Positions 54,287 through 63,281 of a stretch of DNA of 64,000 bases are shown here, piece after piece (position 1 is the first letter of the stretch; every line of letters begins with the position of its first letter). The stretch comes from Brevundimonas diminuta 3F5N (GTDB lineage Bacteria > Pseudomonadota > Alphaproteobacteria > Caulobacterales > Caulobacteraceae): NCBI RefSeq assembly GCF_900163625.1, contig NZ_FUIE01000010.1, forward strand, positions 1-64,000. The letters are read 5' to 3'. Made by a program: the position numbers and the translations under genes. The notes under the pieces are model-generated. The model worked only from the letters and a program-made list of their open reading frames with translations, was not told the origin of the DNA and did no database searches.

Positions 54287-55417
54287 CTAGGCGCTCAGGC
54301 GCAGCGCATCAGATAGGGCGTGGTACATCGGCTTGGGCCGGTAATCGACGTCATAAGGCAGGCCGCGGTTGGGCGGAGCGTCCGCATACTGACGTTGCGG
54401 CGGCTCGGACAGCCAGGAGTGGCGGTCGCTCAGGCCCCAGGTGACGACGCCGCGCACCTGGGGGAAGGCCAGCATGGTCTCTAGATAGCGACGCGTCTCA
54501 TCGGCCACCTTCTGATCGCGCGCGGCCGCCGTGCCGTGGAAGCTGGATTCCTTGACGTCCAGTTCAGTCACGGTGATCTCCAGCCCCAGATCCACCAACT
54601 GCTGCGTCATGTCGCGCAGACCCTCGGCCGCCAGGGGGCCCTTGGACAGGTCCAGGTGCGCCTGAACGCCGATGCCGTCCAGCGGCGTGCCCGAGGCCCG
54701 CAGCCGTCGCGCCAGGGCGACGATGGCCTTGCGCCGGGCCTGGTCCACGGGGTTGTCGTATTCAAAGCCGTAGTCGTTGACGACCAGATGGGCCTTGGGT
54801 GCGAGAGCGCGCGCCTCTTCCAGCACGCGCTCGATGTAGGTCGGGCCGAAGGCGCGATGGAAGACGTTGCGTTTCAGGCCGCCGGCGCCGCCCTGGGTGT
54901 CGATCGGTTCGTTGATGACGTCCCAGTCGGCGATGCGGTCGCCATATCGCTTGAGCACCCGCTCCAGATGGCCGGACATCAGCGACCAGTCGCGCCGTCG
55001 CAGCATTTCCTGCCTGGCCCAGTCCGGCGTGCCCTGGTCCCACAGCAGCGTGTGACCGCGAACCTGCATCCCATGATGTTGCGAGAAGTCGAGCAGGTCA
55101 TCGACCGGGGCGAAGTTGAACTCCCCCTTGCGCCACTCCAGCGAGTTCCATTTCAGATGGATTTCAGGCGTCAGCACCTGGCAGTCTCGCAGGACCGCGC
55201 CGCGCAGTTCGGCGTTCTGACGCAGTTGCTCGGCCCGAACGGCGGCGCCGAAGTATCGGCCCTGTGCGCTGGCGGCGTCAGCGAGCGTGGCGGCGGTCTT
55301 TACGGGCGGAGGGTCCAGCGGAAGGCCTTCGCGCACGGGACGCCACGCGGCCAACCCCAGGGCGGGCGCGAGCGCGGCGGCTCCGATGAAGGCTCGTCTG
55401 GTGGGTCGCGGCAGCAT
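54287..55417 (-). CDS. GH10 endo-beta-1,4-xylanase, Tat-exported
   Basis: This is a glycoside hydrolase family 10 enzyme of 376 residues that cuts beta-1,4-xylan-type chains. A twin-arginine signal (TRRAFIGAAALAPAL) indicates export of the folded protein. The acid/base is Glu170 in WDVINEPID and the nucleophile is Glu285 in ITVTELDV; GHTLLWDQGTPDW and GIGVQAHLDL are also GH10 motifs. No carbohydrate-binding module is present. The setting beside polysaccharide synthesis genes suggests it trims or releases the local polymer rather than plant xylan. Confidence 0.93.
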   Translation of the reverse strand: MLPRPTRRAFIGAAALAPALGLAAWRPVREGLPLDPPPVKTAATLADAASAQGRYFGAAVRAEQLRQNAELRGAVLRDCQVLTPEIHLKWNSLEWRKGEFNFAPVDDLLDFSQHHGMQVRGHTLLWDQGTPDWARQEMLRRRDWSLMSGHLERVLKRYGDRIADWDVINEPIDTQGGAGGLKRNVFHRAFGPTYIERVLEEARALAPKAHLVVNDYGFEYDNPVDQARRKAIVALARRLRASGTPLDGIGVQAHLDLSKGPLAAEGLRDMTQQLVDLGLEITVTELDVKESSFHGTAAARDQKVADETRRYLETMLAFPQVRGVVTWGLSDRHSWLSEPPQRQYADAPPNRGLPYDVDYRPKPMYHALSDALRLSA

Positions 55418-55577
55418 TCGGCTGCACCTCCTCGAGGAACGCGAGAAGGCTGCCTTACTACGCCTAACTTCTCGTTAAGGCGCAATCTTAAGAGGCGTCA
55501 GGGAAAGGAAGTTGGGCGCGAAAATGGTGTTTCCATGAGCTGAGCCGCTTTATCCACGGTCCGCTTCGCCGGCTGCT

Positions 55578-56303
55578 CTAGAAGCTGCGATAGAAACCGA
55601 CCCGCAGATAGGCCTGTGAATCTCGCTCGTCGCCGTCGCTCAGGCCGACAGAAACTTGGATTTCTGAGCGATCATTCAACTTGAACCCGGCGACAGGGCC
55701 GATGTGATAGGCGTTGTAGTTGGTGTCGCCTTCGGCCGCGACCTCCATGCCCAGGCGCACGCGGCCGGAGGATCCGACCTGATGGGTCAGACTGGCCAGG
55801 GCGTTGTAATCGTCCACCTCAAAGCCGTAGGAGCCATACCAGTCGACCCGCCAGGGACCGGCGACATGGCCGCCGTCCAGCGAAATGATGACGCCGCCCT
55901 GGCCGCCATCGCGTCGATTGCCGGGATCGGCGGGGCTGAGGTCCGTATCGACATAGCGATAGCCGACGCCGACGCTGCCCCAGGTCGGGCCGTTGCCGAA
56001 GCGATAGATCAGCTCGGCCTGGGCGCCGGTGAAATCGGCGTCGATCTCGTTCGGACCCGAGTTGTAGTCGTAGCTGCCGGTATAGACCGACCCTCGCACC
56101 GCAAAGCCCTTGGAGTCGACAGAGCCGGGCAGGCCGATCGTCGCCCCGGCATAGGCGCTGTCGGCGACGTCCAACTGGCCGCCCGCGAACACGGTCACAT
56201 CGCTTTGCGCCGAGGCCGGCGCGGCCCAGGCGACGCCCGCGCACGCCAAGGTCGCCGCCGCCAGGGCGGGCAGGGAAGTCATCGGGCGTCGATGGTGAGG
56301 CAT
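55578..56303 (-). CDS. Cellulose biosynthesis protein BcsS-like
   Basis: This 241-residue protein has a signal peptide (LAAATLACAGVAWAAPASAQ) and alternating short strands typical of an outer-membrane barrel. YAGATIGLPGSVDSKGF and VDTDLSPADPGN match the BcsS family, whose genes accompany alphaproteobacterial cellulose operons. The last residue is Phe, as in outer-membrane proteins. ATG 56303 has AAGGAA upstream. No bcsA, B or C is near, so the partner is probably the GT2 synthase of this locus. The family call is by motif memory. Confidence 0.75.
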   Translation of the reverse strand: MPHHRRPMTSLPALAAATLACAGVAWAAPASAQSDVTVFAGGQLDVADSAYAGATIGLPGSVDSKGFAVRGSVYTGSYDYNSGPNEIDADFTGAQAELIYRFGNGPTWGSVGVGYRYVDTDLSPADPGNRRDGGQGGVIISLDGGHVAGPWRVDWYGSYGFEVDDYNALASLTHQVGSSGRVRLGMEVAAEGDTNYNAYHIGPVAGFKLNDRSEIQVSVGLSDGDERDSQAYLRVGFYRSF

Positions 56304-56396
56304 GGGTCGGTTCCTTGCGAAGTATCGAACGCGCCAGATGCTGGCGACGCCGGCGGCAGGCACTTCAAACGCATACAGAACAGGGAGCGAGTGCTG

Positions 56397-57533
56397 TCAG
56401 ACGACCAACCTTCCCCTGGCCAGTTGTTCCAGACTTTCGGCGCTGCGGTCAACGGGGGCGCGTGCATGGGATACCCAGGCGATCAATTCCTCCATGCCTT
56501 GATCCATGGAGCGGCGGGGCGTGAAGCCGAAGGTGCGCTCGATCTTGGAGATGTCGCCGAAGCAGTGACGGATGTCGCCGACGCGGTAACGGTTGAGCAC
56601 CTCCGGCGCGATATTCTTTCCCAGCAGTCGGGCCAGGGTGCCCGCGATCTCATTGATCGAGACGGGCGCGCCGCTGCCGACATTGAACACGTCCCAGATC
56701 TCGCGGTCGTCATCCAGCACGGTGGCGAAGGCTTCGGCCACATCCTGCACATGGACGAAGTCGCGCATCTGCCGACCGTCCTCGAAGACCAGCGGGGGCT
56801 GGTCGTTCATCAGCCGCGAGATGAAGATGGCCGCCACGCCCGTATAGGGATTGCTCAGCGCTTGGCGCGAGCCATATGCGTTGAACAGCCGCAGGGCCAC
56901 GGTGGGGATGCGCAGGGCTCGGCCGACCGACAGGAACATCTCCTCATGGTCGCGCTTGTTCACCGCATAGATGGAGTTGGGCTGAAGCAGCTTCTCTTCC
57001 GGCGTGGGGCAGGGCTCCAGCGGCTCTCCATCGACCATCAGATCCCAATGACGCGCCTCCAGTTGGGCGTGCGGACGGATGTCGGTGGTCACATGGGCGC
57101 CGGTCGAGGGGCGGACGTAATCCCCCTCGCCATAGATCGACATCGAGGAGGCGACGGCGATCCGTTCGACCGTGTGCGGGCGTTGGGACAGGGTCTCCAG
57201 CACGACGGCCGCCGCCATGACGTTGTTGCGGGTGTAGTCGACGATGTTGGTCATGCTCTGGCCGACGCCGACCGAGGCGGCGAGGTGGGCCAGATGGGTC
57301 ACGCCGTTCAGGGCCGCCTCGAACACCCCGTCTTCCAGCAGGTCGCCCTTGATGCGGCGGGCCCGCGCGTCGAGGTAGACGGGCCACCCGTCCGCATCCA
57401 GTTCGGCGTCGCCGTGAACCTGGGGCGACAGACTGTCCAGGACCGTCACCCGATAGCCGCGCGCCAGCATGGCGTCGACCAGGTGCGAGCCGATGAAGCC
57501 CGCCCCGCCCGTGATGAGAATGTGCTTGTCCAT
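56397..57533 (-). CDS. NAD-dependent nucleotide-sugar epimerase/dehydratase
   Basis: This is an extended SDR of 378 residues. ITGGAGFIGSHLVDAM binds NAD, and the catalytic Tyr189 and Lys193 are in SIYAVNKRDHE. ALRLFNAYGSRQALSNPYTG and DFVHVQDVAEAF are typical. Substrate cannot be read from the sequence; a UDP-sugar 4-epimerase acting on the product of the UDP-xylose synthase is a reasonable guess. The gene follows the GT2 gene closely (10 bp). Confidence 0.85.
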   Translation of the reverse strand: MDKHILITGGAGFIGSHLVDAMLARGYRVTVLDSLSPQVHGDAELDADGWPVYLDARARRIKGDLLEDGVFEAALNGVTHLAHLAASVGVGQSMTNIVDYTRNNVMAAAVVLETLSQRPHTVERIAVASSMSIYGEGDYVRPSTGAHVTTDIRPHAQLEARHWDLMVDGEPLEPCPTPEEKLLQPNSIYAVNKRDHEEMFLSVGRALRIPTVALRLFNAYGSRQALSNPYTGVAAIFISRLMNDQPPLVFEDGRQMRDFVHVQDVAEAFATVLDDDREIWDVFNVGSGAPVSINEIAGTLARLLGKNIAPEVLNRYRVGDIRHCFGDISKIERTFGFTPRRSMDQGMEELIAWVSHARAPVDRSAESLEQLARGRLVV

Positions 57534-57543
57534 GATCGTCTGC

Positions 57544-58989
57544 TTAGTGCTGGTGGTGACGAAGGGCGCCGAACTCATCCAGCTTGGTGCGGACGAGGGT
57601 GTTGTTGGCGTCGATCTTCTCGGTTCTCTGCCAAGCCAGGCCGCTGTCCCGCAGATACATGACGAAGCCCAGCGTCAGCGGGATGATCCAGACGCACCAC
57701 CAGACCATGATGAAGATGGGATTGACCATCAGCATGTAGCCGAGGCGCGCGCCTGCGCCATCCAGCACCAGGTCGGTCCGCCGCCACGTCTTGATGTAGA
57801 GGCCGACCATCAGGATCGAGAAGGCGACGATGTTGAAGATCGACAGGATCACCAGCCACAGCGGCAGGAAGTCCGCGCCCTGGAAGAAGCGCCAGGCCGC
57901 CCAGACACCCAGGGGGATGCCCAGGGTGTTCACCCACATGGACATGCAGGGCAGGAAGTTCATCCACACGCGGACCCGCTCGCCGAAGCTGAAGTCCATC
58001 TCCTTCAGCGGCGTCGTCAGGCTCTGGAAGAAGCCGGCGACCCAGCGCTTCCTCTGCGTGATCCCTTCGCGGAAGGTCTCGGGCACCTCTTCGATCAGGG
58101 AGCCTTCAATGATGCCCAGCGTCCGGCCGTTCTTCCAGAACCGCTGGCCGACCTCGGGGTCTTCGATGGCGATCCAGGGGTGGAAGCTGCCCAGTTCGAT
58201 CAGGTCGTCGACCTTGAAGAACAGGCCTTTGCCCAGCACCCAGTAAGGTTGCTTCGGATCGGACAGATGGCCGTATTTGGCGCCGTCCCAGGTCATGTGG
58301 TCGAAGGCGTGGAAGGCGGCGGCCAGGCTGGCGTTCAGATTACCCGCCACATTACGCGCCTGCAGCACGTCGAACCGGCGCAGGCCGATAGCCGCGGCCT
58401 TGAAGTGATCCGCCGGGGGGCAGCTGTCGGCGTCGATATAGTCGATCGTCAGCCCGCTCTTGTCCTTATAGGTCTCGGCCACGTGATAGGTGGCGTAGAT
58501 CAGCTGACGTGTCTTCTTGGGCGGCAGATCCTTGACCCCGGCCCGCTTGCCGTTGTGCCACCAGTAGGCTTTCGGATTCCGGTCCCAGGCGTTCCACACC
58601 ATGTCCCAGCTGGCGTCGCTGGTCGGCGGCACCGCCAGGATCTCGACAAAGGGAAAGGCCCGGCTCAGCCGTTGCAGGCTGGCGATGGTCTCGGCGTCGT
58701 TGCTGTTTGGAATGGCTAGGACGCGATAGCGGCTGGCGGGATAGTCCAGCTTGGCCAGCGCCGTGAAGGTCGTCTCCATGGTGCTCTCCAACTCCCGCAG
58801 CACGGGGTAGAGCAGGACGATGAAGGGATGGTCCGCCTCGCTGGCCGGAAGAGGCTCGTTCATGTCCACGCGCTCGACGCGCAGCGAACGGAAATACATC
58901 TCCAGCAGGAAGCTGCCGAGATACAGGATCTGGGAAAGAGCGAACAACCAGACCAGCAGGGTCGCCCAGTTTGGATCTTGAGTGTTCAT
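57544..58989 (-). CDS. Processive family 2 glycosyltransferase (polysaccharide synthase)
   Basis: This inner-membrane enzyme has 481 residues. An N-terminal helix (LLVWLFALSQILYLGSFLL) precedes the GT-A domain; four or five helices follow. Synthase motifs are seen in order: the DxD in DYIDADSCPP, AIEDPEVGQRFW and QRKRW in TQRKRWVAG. The QxxRW box marks processive beta-synthases such as cellulose and hyaluronan synthase. There is no PilZ domain, so direct c-di-GMP control is not indicated. ATG 58989 is chosen over GTG 58992. Confidence 0.87.
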   Translation of the reverse strand: MNTQDPNWATLLVWLFALSQILYLGSFLLEMYFRSLRVERVDMNEPLPASEADHPFIVLLYPVLRELESTMETTFTALAKLDYPASRYRVLAIPNSNDAETIASLQRLSRAFPFVEILAVPPTSDASWDMVWNAWDRNPKAYWWHNGKRAGVKDLPPKKTRQLIYATYHVAETYKDKSGLTIDYIDADSCPPADHFKAAAIGLRRFDVLQARNVAGNLNASLAAAFHAFDHMTWDGAKYGHLSDPKQPYWVLGKGLFFKVDDLIELGSFHPWIAIEDPEVGQRFWKNGRTLGIIEGSLIEEVPETFREGITQRKRWVAGFFQSLTTPLKEMDFSFGERVRVWMNFLPCMSMWVNTLGIPLGVWAAWRFFQGADFLPLWLVILSIFNIVAFSILMVGLYIKTWRRTDLVLDGAGARLGYMLMVNPIFIMVWWCVWIIPLTLGFVMYLRDSGLAWQRTEKIDANNTLVRTKLDEFGALRHHQH

Positions 58990-59067
58990 CACGCCGCTCG
59001 CCCAGTTATTTGCCCAATAAGTCGGTGGTGGTTGCTCTGTCCTGTGGTGTTCCGTCTGCCCGTCGTT

Positions 59068-60096
59068 TCACGACGCGGTGGCGCCGCGCGGGACGACGCT
59101 TTCGCCTCGAAGTTCGGCGGTGAAATAGGCGATGGTTTGCTCCAGTCCGTCCTGCAGCGGCACCTGGGGCGACCACTGCAGATGGGTCAGCGCTCTGGAG
59201 ATGTCGGGCTTCCGACGGCGCGGATCGTCGATCGGCAGCGGATGATAGACCAGCCGCGAGCGTGAGCCGGACAGGGCGATGACCCGCTGGGCCAGTTCAT
59301 TGACCGTGATCTCGCTCGGGTTGCCGATGTTGACCGGCCCGTCGATCTCCTCGTCCGTGTCCATCAGACGGATGAAGCCTTCGATCAGATCGTCGACAAA
59401 GCAGAAGGAGCGCGTCTGTTCGCCCGAGCCGTAGATGGTGATGTCGTTGCCCTCCAGGGCCTGAACGATGAAGTTCGACACCACCCGTCCGTCGTCGGGA
59501 TGCATCCGCGGCCCATAGGTGTTGAAGATACGCACGATCCGCGTGGTCAGGCCGTGCTGCTGGCCGAAGTCGGTCACCAGGGTCTCGGCGAACCGCTTGC
59601 CTTCATCGTAGCAGGAGCGGGGGCCGACCGTGTTGACGTTGCCGCGATAGCTCTCCACCTGCGGGTGGATTTCCGGGTCGCCATAGATTTCCGAGGTCGA
59701 GGCCTGAAAGAACCGCGCGCCGTCCGCCGCCGCTCGCTTCAGCAGGTTCAGCGTGCCGAGCGCGCAGGTCGTGGCCGTCTTCACCCGGTCATACTGGTAA
59801 TGAACCGGGGAGGCGGGGCAGGCCAGATTGTAGATCTGATCGAACCGGCCAAGCGCGTCGTCCAGCGGCTCATTGATGTCCTGCGCCACCAGATGGAAGC
59901 GATCCGAACTCATCAGATGCGCGACGTTGGCGTGCCGGCCCGTATGAAAATTGTCGATGCACGTCACATGATGACCCGCGTCGACCAGCCGCCCGCACAG
60001 GTGTGAACCCAGGAAGCCTGCGCCGCCGGATACGGCGATCCGCTTGGCGGTTTTGGCGTCGTGCTTCGGCGCATAAGAAAAGCGATCGTTTGTCAT
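59068..60096 (-). CDS. UDP-glucuronate decarboxylase (UDP-xylose synthase)
   Basis: This SDR of 342 residues converts UDP-glucuronate to UDP-xylose. [16 protein letters not shown] is the NAD site, [15 protein letters not shown] and the catalytic Tyr163/Lys167 in [12 protein letters not shown] are UXS hallmarks, and [18 protein letters not shown] with [13 protein letters not shown] completes the signature. The arginine of NTYGPRM is kept. It is the first gene of the minus-strand locus and has a long leader with a stress-promoter-like site. A UDP-glucose dehydrogenase to supply substrate is not in the window. Confidence 0.92.
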   Translation of the reverse strand: MTNDRFSYAPKHDAKTAKRIAVSGGAGFLGSHLCGRLVDAGHHVTCIDNFHTGRHANVAHLMSSDRFHLVAQDINEPLDDALGRFDQIYNLACPASPVHYQYDRVKTATTCALGTLNLLKRAAADGARFFQASTSEIYGDPEIHPQVESYRGNVNTVGPRSCYDEGKRFAETLVTDFGQQHGLTTRIVRIFNTYGPRMHPDDGRVVSNFIVQALEGNDITIYGSGEQTRSFCFVDDLIEGFIRLMDTDEEIDGPVNIGNPSEITVNELAQRVIALSGSRSRLVYHPLPIDDPRRRKPDISRALTHLQWSPQVPLQDGLEQTIAYFTAELRGESVVPRGATAS

Positions 60097-60176
60097 CGCC
60101 TTCAGCCTTGCTGGTTGTTTACAATTTCTTGAACAACGCTACTTGCTTACTGTATTCGCGTGACAGGGGAGATCGC

Positions 60177-60278
60177 ATGACCCCCGACGCCGTCGACAAT
60201 GGCGTTAACCGTTTGTTAAGAATTGGGTTCCATTTCAGCGCCGCATATGCGCCAAATTTTTGCCCGAATCTGCCGTAG
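60177..60278 (+). CDS. Possible 33-aa leader or small protein
   Basis: A short ORF starts with ATG after a good ribosome site (GGGGAG, 60167-60172) and reads MTPDAVDNGVNRLLRIGFHF, then AAYAPNFCPNLP and a stop. It has no known relative and overlaps the opposite-strand promoter-like site. The rest of 60097-60510 holds no gene that I can support. Confidence 0.25.
   Translation: MTPDAVDNGVNRLLRIGFHFSAAYAPNFCPNLP
60207..60231 (-). promoter_or_regulatory. EcfG-type promoter-like site upstream of UDP-xylose synthase
   Basis: On the minus strand GGAAC (60227-60231) and GGTT (60207-60210) are 16 bp apart, 111 nt before the UXS start. It has the same form as the sites at 30312-30336 and 30393-30417, but a single match could be chance. 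Confidence 0.4.
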
Positions 60279-60510
60279 TTGACGGCGAAAGCGGCGTGGC
60301 GTGGGGGCGACAGGCCCGACGAACGCTGTATAGCGGTTGGGATCGCCGGGCCTGGGACTTCTGCCTCTCACCCTGAGGCGACGCCATGTAATCATCTGAC
60401 GCGGCGCGGCGTCATCTTGTCGGAAATACTAGGCTTCTCGCCGCATGGAGACTGGTTCGAAAGGCCGTTCGACGCCTAAGGTGACGCTTCTGGCTTCAAG
60501 GGAGCGCGGT

Positions 60511-60819
60511 GTGACCGTCAGACACTTCTACCTGGCCATGGCGGTGGTCGGCGCCATCGTCCCTTGGCTGCTCTTCGGCTCATTCTTCTTCGAGAACGGG
60601 CCGGATGTTCCATTGTTCTTGAAGTCGCTGTTTGCGAACGGCGCCGCTGGCGGGTTCTCCGCGGACGTTCTCATCTCGATAGCGGTCTTCTTGGTCTGGT
60701 CGTGGCGAGACGCGTCCAGGAACAATGTGAGGCGTTGGTGGCTGGTGCTTCCGGCGAGTTTCCTGGTCGGTCTCTCGCTTTCCCTGCCGCTGTATCTCTA
60801 TCTGCGTGAGCGAGACTGA
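60511..60819 (+). CDS. DUF2834 family membrane protein
   Basis: This 102-residue protein has three membrane helices (LAMAVVGAIVPWLLFGSFFF, ADVLISIAVFLVWSW, WWLVLPASFLVGLSLSLPLYLYL). The build matches DUF2834, a family of unknown function. GTG 60511 has GGAG at good spacing and gives the usual length; ATG 60445 would add an uncharacteristic N terminus. Confidence 0.75.
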   Translation: MTVRHFYLAMAVVGAIVPWLLFGSFFFENGPDVPLFLKSLFANGAAGGFSADVLISIAVFLVWSWRDASRNNVRRWWLVLPASFLVGLSLSLPLYLYLRERD

Positions 60820-60896
60820 CCAGGTTCACGTGAGCCGATCAGGCCAAGACGTATGCCTGGCGCGCAGTCATCAACGTCAAAATACAGGAAAGAGAA

Positions 60897-60971
60897 TGGT
60901 GGACGCGACAGGGATTGAACCTGTGACCCCCTCGGTGTGAACGAGGTGCTCTCCCGCTGAGCTACGCGTCC
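60897..60971 (-). tRNA. tRNA-Val (CAC)
   Basis: Read on the minus strand, the acceptor GGACGCG pairs with CGCGTCC, and the anticodon stem CCTCG/CGAGG closes the loop TTCACAC (anticodon CAC). The T-arm is ACAGGTTCAATCCCTGT and CCA is encoded. Confidence 0.95.
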
Positions 60972-61076
60972 GCCTGGGAACGGGGCGGTCAGTGACTGCG
61001 CCGTCGGGAGGCGGGGACATAGCCCGCGTTTCCGACGACGGCAAGCCTCAATTCATCAAATAGCAGCGTCGCTTGC

Positions 61077-62366
61077 TCAGATTCCCGCCGCCCGCGCGCC
61101 TTCCGGCGTTTCGCTGTCCGGATCGCCCGGCAGCCAGGCGACGTGGCCGTTGTAGATGTCCTCGTTCAGGATGCCTTCCTCCTTGGCGACCAGGACCGGC
61201 ACGACCATCTGGCCGGTGACGTTGGTGGCCGTGCGCATCATGTCGATGATGCGGTCGATGGCGATGATGTAGCCGACGCCTTCCAGCGGCAGGCCCGCCG
61301 TCGACAGGGTCAAGGTCAGCATGACGATGCTGGTCCCCGGCACGCCCGCCGTGCCCAGCGACCCCAGCACCGCCGTCAGGCCGATCAGGATGTATTGCGT
61401 CACCGTCAGGTCGATCTGGAAATACTGGGCGATGAAGATCGAGGCGATGGCCGGATAGATGGCGCCGCACCCGTCCATCTTCACATTGGCGCCCAGCGGC
61501 ACGGCGAAGGCGGCGTAGGCCTGCGGCACGCCCAGTCGCTCGACCGTCTGGCGCAGGGTGACGGGCAGGGTGCCCAGCGACGACGAGGTGGCGAAGGCCG
61601 TCTGCATCGCTGCGCCCGCGCCCCGGAAGAAGCTGACCACCTTCAGCCCGTGCAGTTTCAGCAGGCCGGAATAGACGACGAAGATGTGGAACAGGCAGGC
61701 CGCATAGATGGCGAAGATGAACTTGCCCAGGGGCAGCAGCGCCTCCCAGCCATAGCCGCCGACGACCGAGCCGATCAGGCCGAACACGCCGAAGGGCGTC
61801 AGCTGGATCACCCAGCGGGTGATGCGGAAGATCAGGGCCGCGCCTTCATCCACCAGTCGGCGCGCGTTCTGCGCCCGGTCGCCCAGCGCCACCAGGGCCG
61901 CGCCTACCAGCGCCGAGAAGAAGATGATCTGCAGCACCTTGCCCTCGGCTAGGGCGGCGAAGGGGTTGGTCGGCACGACGCTCAGAAGCACCTGCAACGG
62001 CGTCGGAATCTCGCGCGCCTTCACCTCGCCCAGCGGCAGGTTTGACAGGCCGACGCCCGGATTGATGATGTGGCCGAAGGCGAAGCCGACCAGCACGGCC
62101 AGCAGGGAGGTGACGGCGAACCAGACGATGGTCCGCACCCCCAGCCGCACCGCGCCGACCCCTTCGCCCAGCTTGGCGATCGAACTGGCGATGGTGAACA
62201 GCACCAGCGGCGCCACCACCATGCGGATCAGGTTCAGATAGACGTCGCCGATCGGCTGCAGCCAGACTGGCGCCTGCTCACGCAGGATCAGTCCGGCGAT
62301 GATGCCCAGGGCGAACCCGGCGGCGGTGCGTTGCCACAGGGGAATAGCGAAGAAGCGACGGAACAT
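61077..62366 (-). CDS. Dicarboxylate/amino acid:cation symporter
   Basis: This is a DAACS-family (GltP/DctA-like) inner-membrane symporter of 429 residues. The family marks are LIRMVVAPLVLFTIASSIAK, the serine-rich hairpin AFATSSSLGTLPVTL, PLGANVKMDGCGAIYPAIAS and the ion-binding AIDRIIDMMRTATNVTGQ. TAGVPGTSIVML is the second hairpin. Substrate is probably glutamate/aspartate or a C4-dicarboxylate; the sequence alone does not decide. It stands alone next to tRNA-Val. Confidence 0.92.
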   Translation of the reverse strand: MFRRFFAIPLWQRTAAGFALGIIAGLILREQAPVWLQPIGDVYLNLIRMVVAPLVLFTIASSIAKLGEGVGAVRLGVRTIVWFAVTSLLAVLVGFAFGHIINPGVGLSNLPLGEVKAREIPTPLQVLLSVVPTNPFAALAEGKVLQIIFFSALVGAALVALGDRAQNARRLVDEGAALIFRITRWVIQLTPFGVFGLIGSVVGGYGWEALLPLGKFIFAIYAACLFHIFVVYSGLLKLHGLKVVSFFRGAGAAMQTAFATSSSLGTLPVTLRQTVERLGVPQAYAAFAVPLGANVKMDGCGAIYPAIASIFIAQYFQIDLTVTQYILIGLTAVLGSLGTAGVPGTSIVMLTLTLSTAGLPLEGVGYIIAIDRIIDMMRTATNVTGQMVVPVLVAKEEGILNEDIYNGHVAWLPGDPDSETPEGARAAGI

Positions 62367-62486
62367 GACGACCCTGGGAGGAGAAACGGGTCGACCTATG
62401 TGTTTTGCAGGCGCGAAAACGGCAACAGCAGCAAGGGCGGTTGAGGGTTAGAAGTTCTAATGTCGCCTTTAGCTTTCCTGCGGCTT

Positions 62487-62506
62487 GCCTTCGCCGGGAT
62501 GAGCGG
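62487..62506 (+). repeat. Partial copy of the GCCGGGATGAGCGG repeat
   Basis: These 20 bases are identical to the right part of the hairpin at 44320-44351. The left arm is degenerate here. It lies between the symporter and gph genes. Confidence 0.5.
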
Positions 62507-62516
62507 AATTGGGGTA

Positions 62517-63206
62517 TTATCCCCGCATCACCTCGGCCAGTGCGTCCTCGAACCTGTCATAGTGGTCGATCATCACGTCGCCGCCCAGTTCTGCGTGCGG
62601 CACGTCGTTGTAGCCGAAGCTGACGGCGATGCAGGGCACGCCTGCGTCCTTGGCCGCCTTGGTGTCCGTCGTGCTGTCGCCGACCATGACGCAGCGCGCC
62701 GGATCGCCGCCCGCCTTGCGCACGGCCTCGATGATGTGGGCGCCGCTGGGCTTGCGGGCCGAAACCGCATCCGGTCCGGCGACGAAGGCGAAGTGGCGCG
62801 TCAGGTTCAGCGCCTCGATCAGCGCCACCGACAGGTCCGTGCGCTTGTTGGTCGCCACGCACAGGATCGCCCCGCGCGCGCTCAGCCGATCCAGCGCCGC
62901 GACGCAGCCGTCGAACGGGCGGCTCTCATCGGCGATGTGAGCCAGATAAACCTCGATGAAGCGCTCGAACAGGCCGGGGGCGTGGGCCTCGTCCCAGACG
63001 GCTCCCGCTTCCATGAAGCCGTGACGCAGCATGGCCATGGCGCCGTGGCCGACCAGATGCTGGGTCGAGGACAGGGGCACGGGCGGCAACTCATACTCCG
63101 CCAGCATCCGGTTCAGCGTGCCGATCAAATCGGGAGCCGAATCCACCAGAGTCCCGTCCAGGTCGAAGGCGATGGTCCAGCCTTCCAGGTCGCGCTCAAT
63201 GCTCAC
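62517..63206 (-). CDS. gph: Phosphoglycolate phosphatase (HAD family)
   Basis: This HAD-superfamily hydrolase has 229 residues. The nucleophile motif is AFDLDGTLVDSAPDL, motif II is CVATNKRT, motif III is the Lys in ARKPSG, and motif IV is MVGDSTTDTKAAKDAG. The cap domain and GYNDVPHAELG segment match Gph, which removes 2-phosphoglycolate made during DNA repair. Substrate specificity is inferred from family. It is divergent from glmU. Confidence 0.87.
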   Translation of the reverse strand: MSIERDLEGWTIAFDLDGTLVDSAPDLIGTLNRMLAEYELPPVPLSSTQHLVGHGAMAMLRHGFMEAGAVWDEAHAPGLFERFIEVYLAHIADESRPFDGCVAALDRLSARGAILCVATNKRTDLSVALIEALNLTRHFAFVAGPDAVSARKPSGAHIIEAVRKAGGDPARCVMVGDSTTDTKAAKDAGVPCIAVSFGYNDVPHAELGGDVMIDHYDRFEDALAEVMRG

Positions 63207-63281
63207 TCATCTGTCTCCCGGCTCGCGAAGACCCCGGCAATGGGCTAGATCGCAGGCAACGACAAGCCGCCGGATCGATTC

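Noticed and set aside
55704..57662. 652-codon plus-strand open frame opposite BcsS-like and epimerase genes
   Set aside because: It is antisense to two well-supported genes and spans their boundary, with typical shadow composition.
60003..60176. Longer plus-strand reading into the 33-codon small ORF
   Set aside because: It is antisense to the UDP-xylose synthase start; only the part after the ribosome site at 60167 has any support.
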